Position numbers and translations under genes: made by a program. DNA of 64,000 bases. It comes from an uncultured Eubacteriales bacterium. Its GTDB lineage: Bacteria; Bacillota; Clostridia; TANB77; UBA1234. A model generated the notes under the pieces. The model searched no databases, was not told the origin of the DNA, and saw nothing but the letters and a program-made list of their open reading frames with translations. The DNA lies in NCBI GenBank assembly GCA_949283575.1, contig CASDSU010000013.1, positions 1-64,000 on the forward strand. Reading direction: 5' to 3'. Positions 42,972 to 51,686 of the stretch are shown piece by piece (the stretch's first letter is position 1; each line of letters starts with the position of its first letter).

Positions 42972-43664
42972 ATGATATACTCAAAAGAAGTTGAAAATAT
43001 GTGCCCAGTAGCAAAAGGAGTTAATCACGGACCAGCACCAATTCCTGAAGAAGGAAAATGGGTTAAATCAAAAGAAATTAGTGATATTTCTGGTTTAACA
43101 CATGGTATTGGTTGGTGTGCACCACAACAAGGAGCTTGTAAATTAACATTAAATGTAAAGAATGGAATAATTGAAGAAGCTCTTGTTGAAACACTTGGAT
43201 GTTCAGGTATGACACACTCTGCTGCTATGGCTGGCGAAATATTAGTAGGAAAAACAATTCTTGAAGCACTAAATACAGACTTAGTTTGTGATGCAATTAA
43301 TACTGCTATGAGAGAGTTATTCTTACAAATAGTATATGGTAGAACTCAATCAGCATTCTCAGAAAATGGACTTCCAATAGGTGCGGGCTTAGAAGACTTA
43401 GGAAAAGGTCACAGAAGCCAAGTTGGTACAATTTACAGCACAAACTTAAAAGGACCAAGATATTTAGAACTTGCTGAAGGATATATAACAGAAGTTGGAC
43501 TTGATAAAAATAATGAAATAATTGGATATAAATATGTTAACTTAGGAAAAATGATGGAAAATATTAAAAAAGGAATTGATCCAAAAGAAGCTATAGAGAA
43601 AGCTAGTGGACAGTATGGTAGATTTGATGAGGCTATCAAAACTATCGACCCTCGTGCTGAGTAA
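42972..43664 (+). CDS. Iron-sulfur cluster assembly scaffold-like (NifU/IscU-like) protein
   Basis: A 230-residue protein whose middle carries the IscU-type pattern GIIEEALVETLGCSGMTHSAAMAGEILVG with a preceding Cys pair in GWCAPQQGACKL, so three candidate cluster ligands. The N-terminus (NMCPVAKGVNHGPAP) and the C-terminal 60 residues are family-specific. In clostridia this protein is typically encoded next to a GGGtGRT protein, as here. Function is inferred: an Fe-S carrier or assembly factor. The ribosome binding site is AAGGAGGAG. Confidence 0.75.
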   Translation: MIYSKEVENMCPVAKGVNHGPAPIPEEGKWVKSKEISDISGLTHGIGWCAPQQGACKLTLNVKNGIIEEALVETLGCSGMTHSAAMAGEILVGKTILEALNTDLVCDAINTAMRELFLQIVYGRTQSAFSENGLPIGAGLEDLGKGHRSQVGTIYSTNLKGPRYLELAEGYITEVGLDKNNEIIGYKYVNLGKMMENIKKGIDPKEAIEKASGQYGRFDEAIKTIDPRAE

Positions 43665-43789
43665 ATTTGCATGAAAAACAGCATCTTGCGAAATATTTTA
43701 TATTAGTTTGGTGCTCAGCGTACCCACGTACGCTTCCGCGCTCGCACTAATATAAAAATTCCGCAATCTACTATTTTTGATGCAAATTT
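43663..43789. repeat. Long palindromic element of a second family, overlapping the upstream stop codon
   Basis: AAATTTGCAT at 43663 pairs with ATGCAAATTT at 43780-43789; inner arms TATATTAG and CTAATATA and an apical GCGTAC-CCAC-GTACGC hairpin complete it. The GC-rich apex contrasts with AT-rich arms. It looks like a MITE/REP-type insertion immediately after the NifU-like gene and starts within its TAA. Confidence 0.8.
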
Positions 43790-43859
43790 AAATCATAAAA
43801 GTTATTAAATTTAATTCGTTAAAAAGATAGTAGATAATAATAAAATGGAGTGAGAAAAA

Positions 43860-44034
43860 ATGACACCAATTTTAGCTGTAGAACTAGATAAATTTTTGTT
43901 CGATTATAAGATATTTTTTAGAAACTAATAATGATTTCAGTGAATTAATTACATTTATAGTTGGAATGGTGGTTGTGTTTTTTGTATTATTCCTAGGTGA
44001 TAAAGTAATAAAAAGGTTTAAAGGAGGCAAATAA
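43860..44034 (+). pseudogene. Possible small membrane protein split by a T-run shift
   Basis: ATG 43860 (ribosome binding site TGGAGTGAG) reads MTPILAVELDKFLFDYKIFF and stops at 43926-43928. Removing one T from the run at about 43913-43919 joins it to LETNNDFSELITFIVGMVVV and a transmembrane helix ending RFKGGK (stop 44032-44034), about 57 residues. The shift is at a homopolymer, not at CGG. It fills the gap between the NifU-like and GGGtGRT genes. Polymerase slippage, sequencing error or decay are all possible. Confidence 0.4.
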
Positions 44035-44035
44035 A

Positions 44036-45034
44036 ATGAGTTTATTTGAAAGTTATGAAAGAAGAATTGATCAAATAATGCCTGTTCTTAATAAATATGG
44101 TATTAAAGATTTAGATGAGACTAAAGCTATTTGTGAAGAAAAAGGCTTTAACCCATATGATATAGTTAAAAGCATTCAACCTATCGCGTTTGAAAATGCT
44201 GGTTGGGCTTACACAGTAGGTGCTGCTATTGCTATTAAACAAGGTTGCACAAAAGCTGCTGATGCTGCAAAAGCAATTGGTGAAGGTTTACAATCTTTCT
44301 GTATTCCAGGAAGCGTAGCTGATGATAGAAAAGTTGGTTTAGGTCATGGTAACTTAGCTTCAATGCTATTATCTGAAGAAACAAAATGTTTTGCTTTCTT
44401 AGCAGGTCACGAATCATTCGCTGCAGCAGAAGGTGCTATCGGTATTGCTAAATCAGCAAATAAAGTTAGAAAAGAACCATTAAGAGTTATCTTAAATGGT
44501 CTTGGAAAAGATGCTGCACAAGTTATTTCAAGAATCAATGGATTCACATATGTTCAAACAGATTTTGATTTCTTCACAGGTAAAGTTAATGTAGTTAATG
44601 AAACTGCTTATTCAGATGGTGAAAGATCAAAAGTTAGATGCTATGGTGCAAACGATGTTAGAGAAGGTGTTGCAATAATGCATTTAGAGGGTGTTGACGT
44701 TTCAATCACTGGTAACTCAACAAACCCAACAAGATTCCAACATCCAGTTGCAGGAACATATAAGAAAGAATGTATCGAACAAGGCAAGAAATATTTCTCA
44801 GTTGCATCAGGTGGTGGAACAGGTAGAACATTACATCCAGATAACATGGCTGCAGGTCCTGCTTCATACGGCATGACAGATACAATGGGAAGAATGCATT
44901 CAGATGCGCAATTCGCAGGTTCTTCATCAGTTCCAGCTCATGTTGAAATGATGGGATTAATTGGAATGGGTAACAATCCAATGGTAGGCGCAACAGTTGC
45001 TGTAGCAGTAGCAGTTGAAGAAGCTATGAGATAA
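44036..45034 (+). CDS. GGGtGRT family protein
   Basis: A 332-residue protein with the defining motif SGGGTGRTLHPDNMAAGPA near residue 260. Other conserved stretches: SFCIPGSVADDRKVGLGHGN, FLAGHESFAAAEGAIGIAKS and HVEMMGLIGMGNNPMVGATV. The biochemical activity is not known to me; the constant partner is the NifU-like protein encoded just upstream, which suggests an iron-sulfur or cofactor-related enzyme. The ribosome binding site AAAGGAGG overlaps the end of the small ORF. Strong codon bias suggests high expression. Confidence 0.85.
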   Translation: MSLFESYERRIDQIMPVLNKYGIKDLDETKAICEEKGFNPYDIVKSIQPIAFENAGWAYTVGAAIAIKQGCTKAADAAKAIGEGLQSFCIPGSVADDRKVGLGHGNLASMLLSEETKCFAFLAGHESFAAAEGAIGIAKSANKVRKEPLRVILNGLGKDAAQVISRINGFTYVQTDFDFFTGKVNVVNETAYSDGERSKVRCYGANDVREGVAIMHLEGVDVSITGNSTNPTRFQHPVAGTYKKECIEQGKKYFSVASGGGTGRTLHPDNMAAGPASYGMTDTMGRMHSDAQFAGSSSVPAHVEMMGLIGMGNNPMVGATVAVAVAVEEAMR

Positions 45035-45048
45035 ATTAATAAATCGAT

Positions 45049-45077
45049 GGAGCTTGAATTATGATTCAAGCTCTTTT
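45049..45077 (+). terminator. Terminator of the GGGtGRT gene
   Basis: GAGCTTGAAT and ATTCAAGCTC pair, followed by TTTTTT. Confidence 0.85.
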
Positions 45078-45140
45078 TTATATTAGTAAAACCAGTTGAC
45101 TTTGTTTAATGAACGAGATGCGCTTGGTATACGAATTAGA

Positions 45141-45169
45141 TTGCATATTTGCTCAAAAAAGTGTATATT
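45141..45169 (+). promoter_or_regulatory. Promoter of the acyl-CoA synthetase gene
   Basis: TTGCAT, a 17-nt spacer and TATATT; leader of about 75 nt. Confidence 0.5.
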
Positions 45170-45248
45170 ATAGGAGATGTTTGCTTAAAAATATTGGAAT
45201 TAATAATGAAATGATAATAGTCTTATTTGAAAGGGGATTATATAAATA

Positions 45249-46928
45249 ATGAGTAATGGTATGCATTTTAGAGATTTAAGGGAAGTGTTAGATAATAGTG
45301 AAAAATTATATTCAAATAACACGGCTTTTAAAATGAAATTTAAAGGAGCAGTAGTAGAAATTAAATATAGTCAATTTGTGAATGATGTTAGAGCTTTAGG
45401 CTCATATTTGTTGAATCTTAATATGAAGAATAAAAGAGTTGCAATAATATCAAATAATAGGTATGAATGGTGCGTTGCTTATATGGCTGCAGCTACATCA
45501 GACTTAATAGTTGTTCCGCTTGATAAATCACTTCCAGAAGCTGAATTTCATTCATTGATTGAAAGATCTGAATCAGATGTAATAATTTATGAAAGCAAAT
45601 ATGAAGATTTTATAAAAAATGAAAAAGCAAATGAGAAAAGTCCTGTAATGAAATATATTAACATGGACACTGATTTGACACAATGTTATGAAGAAGGAAA
45701 AGTTATTTATAACAGAAAAAATTCGCTATATAAAAAAGTAAAAATTGAAAATGATAAGATGAGATTTATGTTATTTACATCTGGAACAACTTCAATGTCA
45801 AAATGTGTAATGCTATCTCATAAAAATCTTTGCACAAATCTGGAACAAATAGATAAAAAATTGCCTTTTACAGAAGAAGATGGAGTATTATCATTTTTAC
45901 CAATCCATCATACTTTTGAATGTACAGCGGACTTTTTATTTGTAATTGCTAAAGGCGCTAGCATTTCGTTTTGTGAAGGTATTAGACATATTCTTTCAAA
46001 TCTAAAAGACTTTGAACCTACTGTAATGATAGGAGTTCCAACCTTATTTGAAAATATGTATAAAAGAATTTGGAAATCAATTGTTGATGGAAAGAGGGAA
46101 AAACAAGTTAAGGTAGCATTAAAAGCTAGTGAGGCTCTTTTGAAAGTTGGTATAGACCTTCGTAAACAGTTATTTAAACAAATTCATGAAAACTTTGGTA
46201 ATAGTTTCAGATTCTTTGTAAGTGGTGCGGCAGGAATAAGTGCAGATGTTATCAAAGGTTTTGATGATTTTGGTGTAACAATATATCAAGGCTATGGATT
46301 AACAGAAACTTCTCCAGTTGTCGCTGTTGAAGATCCTGCAAACAGAAGATTTGGTTCAGTAGGTAAGCCAATGGATAAGCTGGAAATCAGATTGGATGAT
46401 ATGAATGAAGAAGGAATTGGTGAAATCGTTGTAAAATCTAACACTGTAATGCTTGGATATTATGAAAATGAAGAGGCTACAAAAGCTGTTCTTTCAAAAG
46501 GTTGGTTCAGAACAGGTGATTTAGGAAGATTTGATAAAGATGGTTTCTTATACATAACAGGAAGAAAAAAAGACGTAATTGTACTTAAAAATGGTAAAAA
46601 CGTTTTTCCAGAAGAATTGGAAAAATTAATAAACAATGAAATAGAGTTTGTTAAAGAATCTATGGTATATGGTGCAATATTAGAAGATAACGATGTAGAG
46701 TTAAGAGTAAAAATTGTTTATGATAAAGATGCAGTTATGGAAAAACTTGGTGTTCTTACAGATGAAGAATTAAATAATATTTTCTGGGAAAAAATAAAAG
46801 AGGTAAATAAAAAAATGCCTACGTACAAGTATATTAAAGATTTGATTTTAACAGATGAAGAATTGATAAAAACAACAACACAAAAAATTAAACGTTTTGA
46901 GGAAATGAAAAAAATATTAGGAAAATAA
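45249..46928 (+). CDS. AMP-dependent acyl-CoA synthetase (long-chain fatty acid-CoA ligase type)
   Basis: A 559-residue ANL-superfamily enzyme that adenylates a carboxylate and transfers it to CoA. Motifs: the P-loop LFTSGTTSMSKCVMLSHKN (about 175), IYQGYGLTETSPVVAVE (A5, about 350), GWFRTGDLGRFDKDGFLYITGRKKDVI (A7/A8, about 420-445) and a C-terminal Lys in TTQKIKRFE. It resembles long-chain ligases but the acyl substrate cannot be deduced. The ribosome binding site is AAAGGGG. Confidence 0.88.
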   Translation: MSNGMHFRDLREVLDNSEKLYSNNTAFKMKFKGAVVEIKYSQFVNDVRALGSYLLNLNMKNKRVAIISNNRYEWCVAYMAAATSDLIVVPLDKSLPEAEFHSLIERSESDVIIYESKYEDFIKNEKANEKSPVMKYINMDTDLTQCYEEGKVIYNRKNSLYKKVKIENDKMRFMLFTSGTTSMSKCVMLSHKNLCTNLEQIDKKLPFTEEDGVLSFLPIHHTFECTADFLFVIAKGASISFCEGIRHILSNLKDFEPTVMIGVPTLFENMYKRIWKSIVDGKREKQVKVALKASEALLKVGIDLRKQLFKQIHENFGNSFRFFVSGAAGISADVIKGFDDFGVTIYQGYGLTETSPVVAVEDPANRRFGSVGKPMDKLEIRLDDMNEEGIGEIVVKSNTVMLGYYENEEATKAVLSKGWFRTGDLGRFDKDGFLYITGRKKDVIVLKNGKNVFPEELEKLINNEIEFVKESMVYGAILEDNDVELRVKIVYDKDAVMEKLGVLTDEELNNIFWEKIKEVNKKMPTYKYIKDLILTDEELIKTTTQKIKRFEEMKKILGK

Positions 46929-47056
46929 ATAATACGTAAACATGGTTCTTTGAAAATGGCTCTATGTAAGCTTTATAAAGCATCTGTTCTTTTAAATGCT
47001 TGAAAACAAAAGGGTTGCTGTAATATATTTGTAACATAAACTTAATGAGAGTGTAA

Positions 47057-47085
47057 TTGTAAAAAAACATCGAAAATTGTACAAT
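47057..47085 (+). promoter_or_regulatory. Promoter of the 47182 gene
   Basis: TTGTAA, a 17-nt spacer and TACAAT. Downstream, an orphan AGGAGGG at 47141 is separated from the ATG by a GTAGC/GCTAC hairpin, a possible translational control. Confidence 0.5.
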
Positions 47086-47181
47086 AATTTTAGCAGTTAA
47101 TGGGGAGTAATTCTCTTTTATATAAATACAAAAGAAGATAGGAGGGATTAGGTAGCTTAAAAAGGCTACTTAGTGAGGACT

Positions 47182-47934
47182 ATGGAGAATATCGAGACAA
47201 ATGTACAATCAATTGAATTACAAAAGCATATTCAAAAATTAGAAAAGCTAGAAAGAATGATAAATCCGAATAGTAAAAAAGCTATGATACTATGGGAAGA
47301 AGATGATGCTTTCAAAAATCTTATTTCAGATTTGAAAGAGTACGCTATGAACTGTGATACTTCGGAGTTTCCTGTAGAATTGTTAGATAAAATGAATGCA
47401 CTTCAATTAGATGCCGTAAATCAAATAGCTCTTAGCGCAACAAAAATTGATGAACTAAAACAACAAATTCAAACAAACAAAGATTTAAGTAGAACATTAT
47501 CTGATATTTATATTTCAGCAATGGCTGCTAAACCAGTTTCTGAATATGCTGAAATTCTTGAAAAAGAAGAGATTTCATCAATGAAAGAGCACTTAGAAGT
47601 AATTTCTACAGCAGTTGCTGATTCAGAGGAGTATTTGAAAGCAGAGAAAATTGTTAAAGCTAAAATAAATAATTTAGAAAATAGTGTTCATGTTACAACA
47701 GATTTAGAGAGAGTTACAAGTAAAGTTGGGGCACTAGAATACATCAAAGCAGAGCTTGCTCCGGCAGTAGAAAGATTACAAGCTGAGTATGATGCTAAGT
47801 ATGTAATTGTAGAAGCTGATGAAGATACAGAAATGTCACTTGCAATCAGAAAAACATTTAAAGAGAAAGTTTATGATGCAATTGTTAAACCATTTGCTAG
47901 TTTATTTAAGAAAAAGAATAAAATTAAAGAATAA
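47182..47934 (+). CDS. Soluble coiled-coil protein of unknown function
   Basis: From ATG 47182 about 250 residues, helical throughout, with heptad-like stretches (QKHIQKLEKLERMINPNSKK, KIDELKQQIQTNKDL) and a basic C-terminus (FASLFKKKNKIKE). I do not recognise a family. The ATG has only GTGAGG close by, while a strong AGGAGGG lies 35 nt upstream behind a hairpin. Backbone composition; it precedes mutS2 with a terminator between them. Confidence 0.5.
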   Translation: MENIETNVQSIELQKHIQKLEKLERMINPNSKKAMILWEEDDAFKNLISDLKEYAMNCDTSEFPVELLDKMNALQLDAVNQIALSATKIDELKQQIQTNKDLSRTLSDIYISAMAAKPVSEYAEILEKEEISSMKEHLEVISTAVADSEEYLKAEKIVKAKINNLENSVHVTTDLERVTSKVGALEYIKAELAPAVERLQAEYDAKYVIVEADEDTEMSLAIRKTFKEKVYDAIVKPFASLFKKKNKIKE

Positions 47935-47944
47935 AATACAAAAG

Positions 47945-47974
47945 AAAAACTGCCCAATGTTGAGCAGTTTTTTT
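47945..47974 (+). terminator. Terminator between the coiled-coil gene and mutS2
   Basis: AAAAACTGC and GCAGTTTTTTT pair around CCAATGTTGA. Confidence 0.85.
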
Positions 47975-47999
47975 ATTTTTGAACAAGGGGAATTTGAAA

Positions 48000-50366
48000 A
48001 TGAACGATAAATCTATTCGAATGTTAGAGTATAAAAAAATAATTAGTATGCTTATTAAAAATGCAATTACGAGTAAAGGAAAGGAAAAGTGTGAAGAGTT
48101 AATTCCTTCTTCAAATAGTAAGCTGGTTGGTAAGAAGCTAAAAGAAACTACAGAAGCAGTTTCTTTAGCTTTGAGAATTGGTAAGCCTCCGCTTACACCA
48201 ATTGCGGATTTTGATGTGATTGCTAAAAAGATAAAAATAGGTTCTATTTTGTCAATAAAAGAACTTTTGCAAACTGCTAATATTCTTAAAAGTATGAGAG
48301 AGGTAAAAGAATACTATAAAGAAACAGAAATTGAAGATTTGTATATTGTTAGCGAGTATTTTGAAGCTCTTTATTCTAATCTAAATGTAGAAAAAGAAAT
48401 TTATAGATGCATAAAATCAGATGAAGAGTTAGATGATAGGGCAAGTGGTGAACTTTATAATATTCGTAGACATATTATAGATGCTGAAAATCGCATAAAA
48501 GATAAACTTAATGATATTGTGCATGGGGCAGGTACTGCAAAGTTTTTGCAAGATCAGGTTATTACATTTAGAAATGATAGATATGTAATTCCTGTTAAGC
48601 AAGAATATAAAAATGAAATAAAAGGTTTAGTTCATGATTCTTCTGCAACAGGAAGTACAATTTTTATTGAACCAACAGCTGTATTTAATATTAATAATGA
48701 GATTAAAGAATTGAAAATTAAAGAAGCTGCTGAAGTTGAGCGAATTTTAGCTCTTTTAACTCAAATGATTGATCCGATTTATGAGACTATAGAAAATTCA
48801 ATAGAAAGTTTAGCTGATATTGATTTTGCTTTTGCTAAGGCTAAGCTTGCATTAGATATGGATGCTTATGAGCCAATAATAAATAATAATTATTCAATAA
48901 ATTTAAAGAAGGCACGACATCCGCTGATACCAAATGACATTGTTGTTCCAATTGATATTTGGATTGGAACAACTTATAAAACTCTTGTAATAACTGGGCC
49001 TAATACGGGAGGAAAAACCGTTTCGCTAAAAACAGTTGGATTGCTTTGCTTGATGGCTCAAAGTGGACTTCATATCCCTGTTTCTGAAAGTTCAGAAATA
49101 TCTGTCTTTAATAATATATTTGCAGATATTGGTGATGAGCAAAGTATAGAACAATCACTTAGTACGTTTTCTTCACACATGAAGAATGTTATAGACATAA
49201 CAGATAATGTTACAAGTAAAGACTTAGTATTAGTGGATGAATTGGGCTCTGGAACAGATCCTGTAGAGGGTGCGGCGATTGCGATGGCGGTTTTAGAGCA
49301 TCTAAAGAAATCAGAATGTTTAACAATTGCTACTACGCATTATAGTGAATTGAAATCATACGCAATGCAAACTGAAAATGTTGAAAATGCATCATGTGAA
49401 TTTGATGTTGAAACTTTGCGTCCAACATATAAATTATTAATTGGAGTTCCAGGAAGAAGTAATGCGTTTGCAATATCGAAAAAACTTGGATTGTCAGAAA
49501 AAATATTGGAAAAAGCTAATACGTTTTTATCTACAGAATCAATTAAATTTGAAGAAATTCTTGATGATATGGAACATAGTAGGGTTAAAGCAAAGAAGCA
49601 AAAAGAAGTTGCAGATAAGCTTTTAGATGAAGCGAAAAAGGAAAGAGAAAGAATTGAGAAAGAGTCGAAGGCTTTAGAAGAAAAGAAAGATGCGATTATT
49701 CAAAAAGCTAAGCAAGAAGCAAGAAATTTGCTTTTAGATGCTGAAAGCGAAGCAAACGACATAATAAAAGAATTAACAAATTTAAGAAAAAATAAAGAAA
49801 AGAATGTGAACAAGGCGGCTGAAGAAGCTAGAACTAAATTAAAAAGCAGCATTTCAGAAATGCAAAAAGATTTGTCTAAGCCTAAAACAGAAGTTAAAAA
49901 TGCACTTAGTTTGAAAGATGTAAAAGTTGGAATGAAGGTTTTTGTTCCATCGATAGATCAAGAGGCTACAATAGTATCGCTTCCGGATAAAAAAGAAAAA
50001 GTTATGGTTCAATCAGGAATTATAAAACTTGCAATTCATATATCAAATTTGGAGAAATTACCAGAAAAGAAAAATGAAGTGAATGTAAAGGTAAATAATA
50101 TGATTAAGAGTAAAGCTAAGGATATAACAACAGAAATAAAACTTTTAGGAATGACAGTTGACGAGGCAATAGCAGAACTTGAAAAATATTTAGATGATGC
50201 GTATTTAGCAGGACTAAAAACAGTGCGAGTTGTACATGGAAAAGGTAGTGGTGCTTTAAGAAGAGGTGTTCAAGAATATTTAAAGAAAAATCCACACGTA
50301 AGTAGTCAAAGACTTGGAATGTATGGTGAAGGTGATAGCGGGGTAACCATAGTTGAATTAAAATAA
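48000..50366 (+). CDS. mutS2: Endonuclease MutS2
   Basis: A MutS homologue that in Bacillota acts in ribosome rescue and recombination control. The 788 residues from ATG 48000 (ribosome binding site AAGGGGAA) show core and clamp helices (1-310), Walker A VITGPNTGGKTVSLKT (about 330), Walker B VLVDELGSGTDPVEGAA (about 410), a long coiled coil (515-640), a KOW-like segment and a C-terminal Smr domain with LKTVRVVHGKGSGALRRGV. Full length. Its last bases overlap the terminator stem of the convergent cassette gene. Confidence 0.95.
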   Translation: MNDKSIRMLEYKKIISMLIKNAITSKGKEKCEELIPSSNSKLVGKKLKETTEAVSLALRIGKPPLTPIADFDVIAKKIKIGSILSIKELLQTANILKSMREVKEYYKETEIEDLYIVSEYFEALYSNLNVEKEIYRCIKSDEELDDRASGELYNIRRHIIDAENRIKDKLNDIVHGAGTAKFLQDQVITFRNDRYVIPVKQEYKNEIKGLVHDSSATGSTIFIEPTAVFNINNEIKELKIKEAAEVERILALLTQMIDPIYETIENSIESLADIDFAFAKAKLALDMDAYEPIINNNYSINLKKARHPLIPNDIVVPIDIWIGTTYKTLVITGPNTGGKTVSLKTVGLLCLMAQSGLHIPVSESSEISVFNNIFADIGDEQSIEQSLSTFSSHMKNVIDITDNVTSKDLVLVDELGSGTDPVEGAAIAMAVLEHLKKSECLTIATTHYSELKSYAMQTENVENASCEFDVETLRPTYKLLIGVPGRSNAFAISKKLGLSEKILEKANTFLSTESIKFEEILDDMEHSRVKAKKQKEVADKLLDEAKKERERIEKESKALEEKKDAIIQKAKQEARNLLLDAESEANDIIKELTNLRKNKEKNVNKAAEEARTKLKSSISEMQKDLSKPKTEVKNALSLKDVKVGMKVFVPSIDQEATIVSLPDKKEKVMVQSGIIKLAIHISNLEKLPEKKNEVNVKVNNMIKSKAKDITTEIKLLGMTVDEAIAELEKYLDDAYLAGLKTVRVVHGKGSGALRRGVQEYLKKNPHVSSQRLGMYGEGDSGVTIVELK

Positions 50367-50426
50367 AAAAAGCCTCCCAGAGAGGCTATGAGCGAATGAA
50401 ACTCTTTTGCATCTGGGAGGTGGTCG
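50366..50426 (-). terminator. Terminator of the minus-strand 50434 gene
   Basis: On the minus strand CCTCCCAGA pairs with TCTGGGAGG around an inner hairpin, followed by a run of seven T. It overlaps the mutS2 stop region. Confidence 0.75.
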
Positions 50427-50433
50427 AAGTAGG

Positions 50434-50907
50434 TTAGCCGTTGATATATTCCTGCATCATTCCGGAGATATCAACGATGAACGTCTGGTTGTCGTCAAAA
50501 CCAGCAGCCACGAACTTCTGACGCAGCAGGTTGCAGAACCGGCGGTAGCACAGAAGGTCGTTGAGCTCGTTGGAGAAGTACGACAGGCTCGTTTCGGAAA
50601 GCGAAATGTTTTCCATGACGTTGGAAGAAGACTTGGCATCCTTGACATCGCATACCATCGAGCGGTAGTCGTAGGAAGGATAGAACTTCAGGCTGTGCGC
50701 GACCGGCGTACCCTTGTCCATGCAAACGGAGAGTGCGACCTTGATCCTTTCACGAACGTTGTTCATGTGCTCGTTGAAAATCGTTTCAACGATTTCACGG
50801 AGTTCGTTTTCGCGCGCATCGGTGAAGAGTTCGGACTTGAGGCCTTCGAGCAGGTTGTTCATGGTGACGTTGATTCCCTTGGATTCGGAAGACGTAATCT
50901 TGCACAT
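50434..50907 (-). CDS. Small soluble protein of unknown function
   Basis: A 157-residue helical protein with Cys at positions 2 and in SVCMDK, MVCDVK, LLCYRRFCN. Motif-like stretches: RENELREIVETIFNEHMNNV and HSLKFYPSYDYRSM. No family recognised. Strong cassette-type codon usage; CGG at 50541-50539 is read as Arg. The ribosome binding site AAGGAGG precedes the ATG, and the predicted promoter at 51078-51106 leaves a leader of about 165 nt. Confidence 0.5.
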   Translation of the reverse strand: MCKITSSESKGINVTMNNLLEGLKSELFTDARENELREIVETIFNEHMNNVRERIKVALSVCMDKGTPVAHSLKFYPSYDYRSMVCDVKDAKSSSNVMENISLSETSLSYFSNELNDLLCYRRFCNLLRQKFVAAGFDDNQTFIVDISGMMQEYING

Positions 50908-51077
50908 AATTGTGCCTCCTTTTTCGACACACTAAATTGGGGTACCGGATTGGCGATGCCGCGTGTCGTGTTGTAAAACAAAGCCAATCACAGAATACCT
51001 CAATTGCATTCGTTAACAAGAACGCTGGATGCGTCACAAGTAACTGTATGCTAAAAAGAGATATAACTGACAAAAAA

Positions 51078-51106
51078 ATTATATCACACTTTACATAAAA
51101 AAGCAA
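51078..51106 (-). promoter_or_regulatory. Promoter of the 50434 gene (minus strand)
   Basis: On the minus strand TTGCTT, a 17-nt spacer and TATAAT; long leader (50908-51070) with no ORF that I can support. Confidence 0.55.
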
Positions 51107-51110
51107 TTTT

Positions 51111-51476
51111 TTAGCTTTTTATTTTGGGTTTTGACACTAAAGCTGCCATAAATCCAAATAGAATTGCCGCAGAGATACCTCCTGCGGTTGCTTTAATTCC
51201 GCCGGTAAAAATGCCTAAAAATCCATTTTGATCGACTGCTTCCATGGTTCCTTTAGCCAGAGAATAGCCAAAACCGGTAAGCGGAACAGTTGCGCCAGCA
51301 CCGCCTAATTCCACGATTTTTGGATATAGTCCAATACCGGTTAAAATAGCCCCAGCAGTTACAAAAAGGACTAAAATCCTTGCGGATGTGAGTTTTGTCT
51401 TATCAATTAAAATTTGTCCAATAGAACAAATTATTCCACCGATAATAAAGCACCAAATATATTTTTCAATATCCAT
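51111..51476 (-). CDS. spoVAE: Stage V sporulation protein AE (SpoVAE)
   Basis: A 121-residue membrane protein with about four helices and the SpoVA signature GAGATVPLTGFGYSLAKGTME around residues 59-79, homologous to the SpoVAC loop. SpoVAE is the third membrane part of the dipicolinate channel. It is normally in the spoVACDE operon; here it lies alone, 47 kb from spoVAC/spoVAD, between two cassettes. The ribosome binding site is AAGGAAGG. Confidence 0.9.
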   Translation of the reverse strand: MDIEKYIWCFIIGGIICSIGQILIDKTKLTSARILVLFVTAGAILTGIGLYPKIVELGGAGATVPLTGFGYSLAKGTMEAVDQNGFLGIFTGGIKATAGGISAAILFGFMAALVSKPKIKS

Positions 51477-51567
51477 AAAAATACCTTCCTTTTTCGTAAA
51501 ATTAACTCAAAGTTAGTTTAACCTTATATGCTTTAAATATGCCATTTTTAGAAAAATTGATTTAGTG

Positions 51568-51595
51568 ACACATTTAACGGACGTCCCCAGTGTTT
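51568..51595. repeat. Half copy of the junction palindrome (element 4)
   Basis: CACATTTAACGGACGTCCCC matches the right arms of elements 1-3 but the left arm is missing. It sits directly upstream of the promoter of the 51687 cassette. Confidence 0.75.
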
Positions 51596-51599
51596 CGCG

Positions 51600-51628
51600 T
51601 TGACTTTTGAGTTATTGTAATATATAAT
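51600..51628 (+). promoter_or_regulatory. Promoter of the 51687 gene
   Basis: TTGACT, a 17-nt spacer and TATAAT. Confidence 0.72.
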
Positions 51629-51686
51629 TCCATGCGTAACTTATGTAACTTTACGACTATGCTACCATAATAAAGGAGTGAAAACG

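Noticed and set aside
50407-50976. 189-codon plus-strand ORF opposite the 50434 gene
   Set aside because: No ribosome binding site and it overlaps the better-supported minus-strand gene with promoter, AAGGAGG and terminator.
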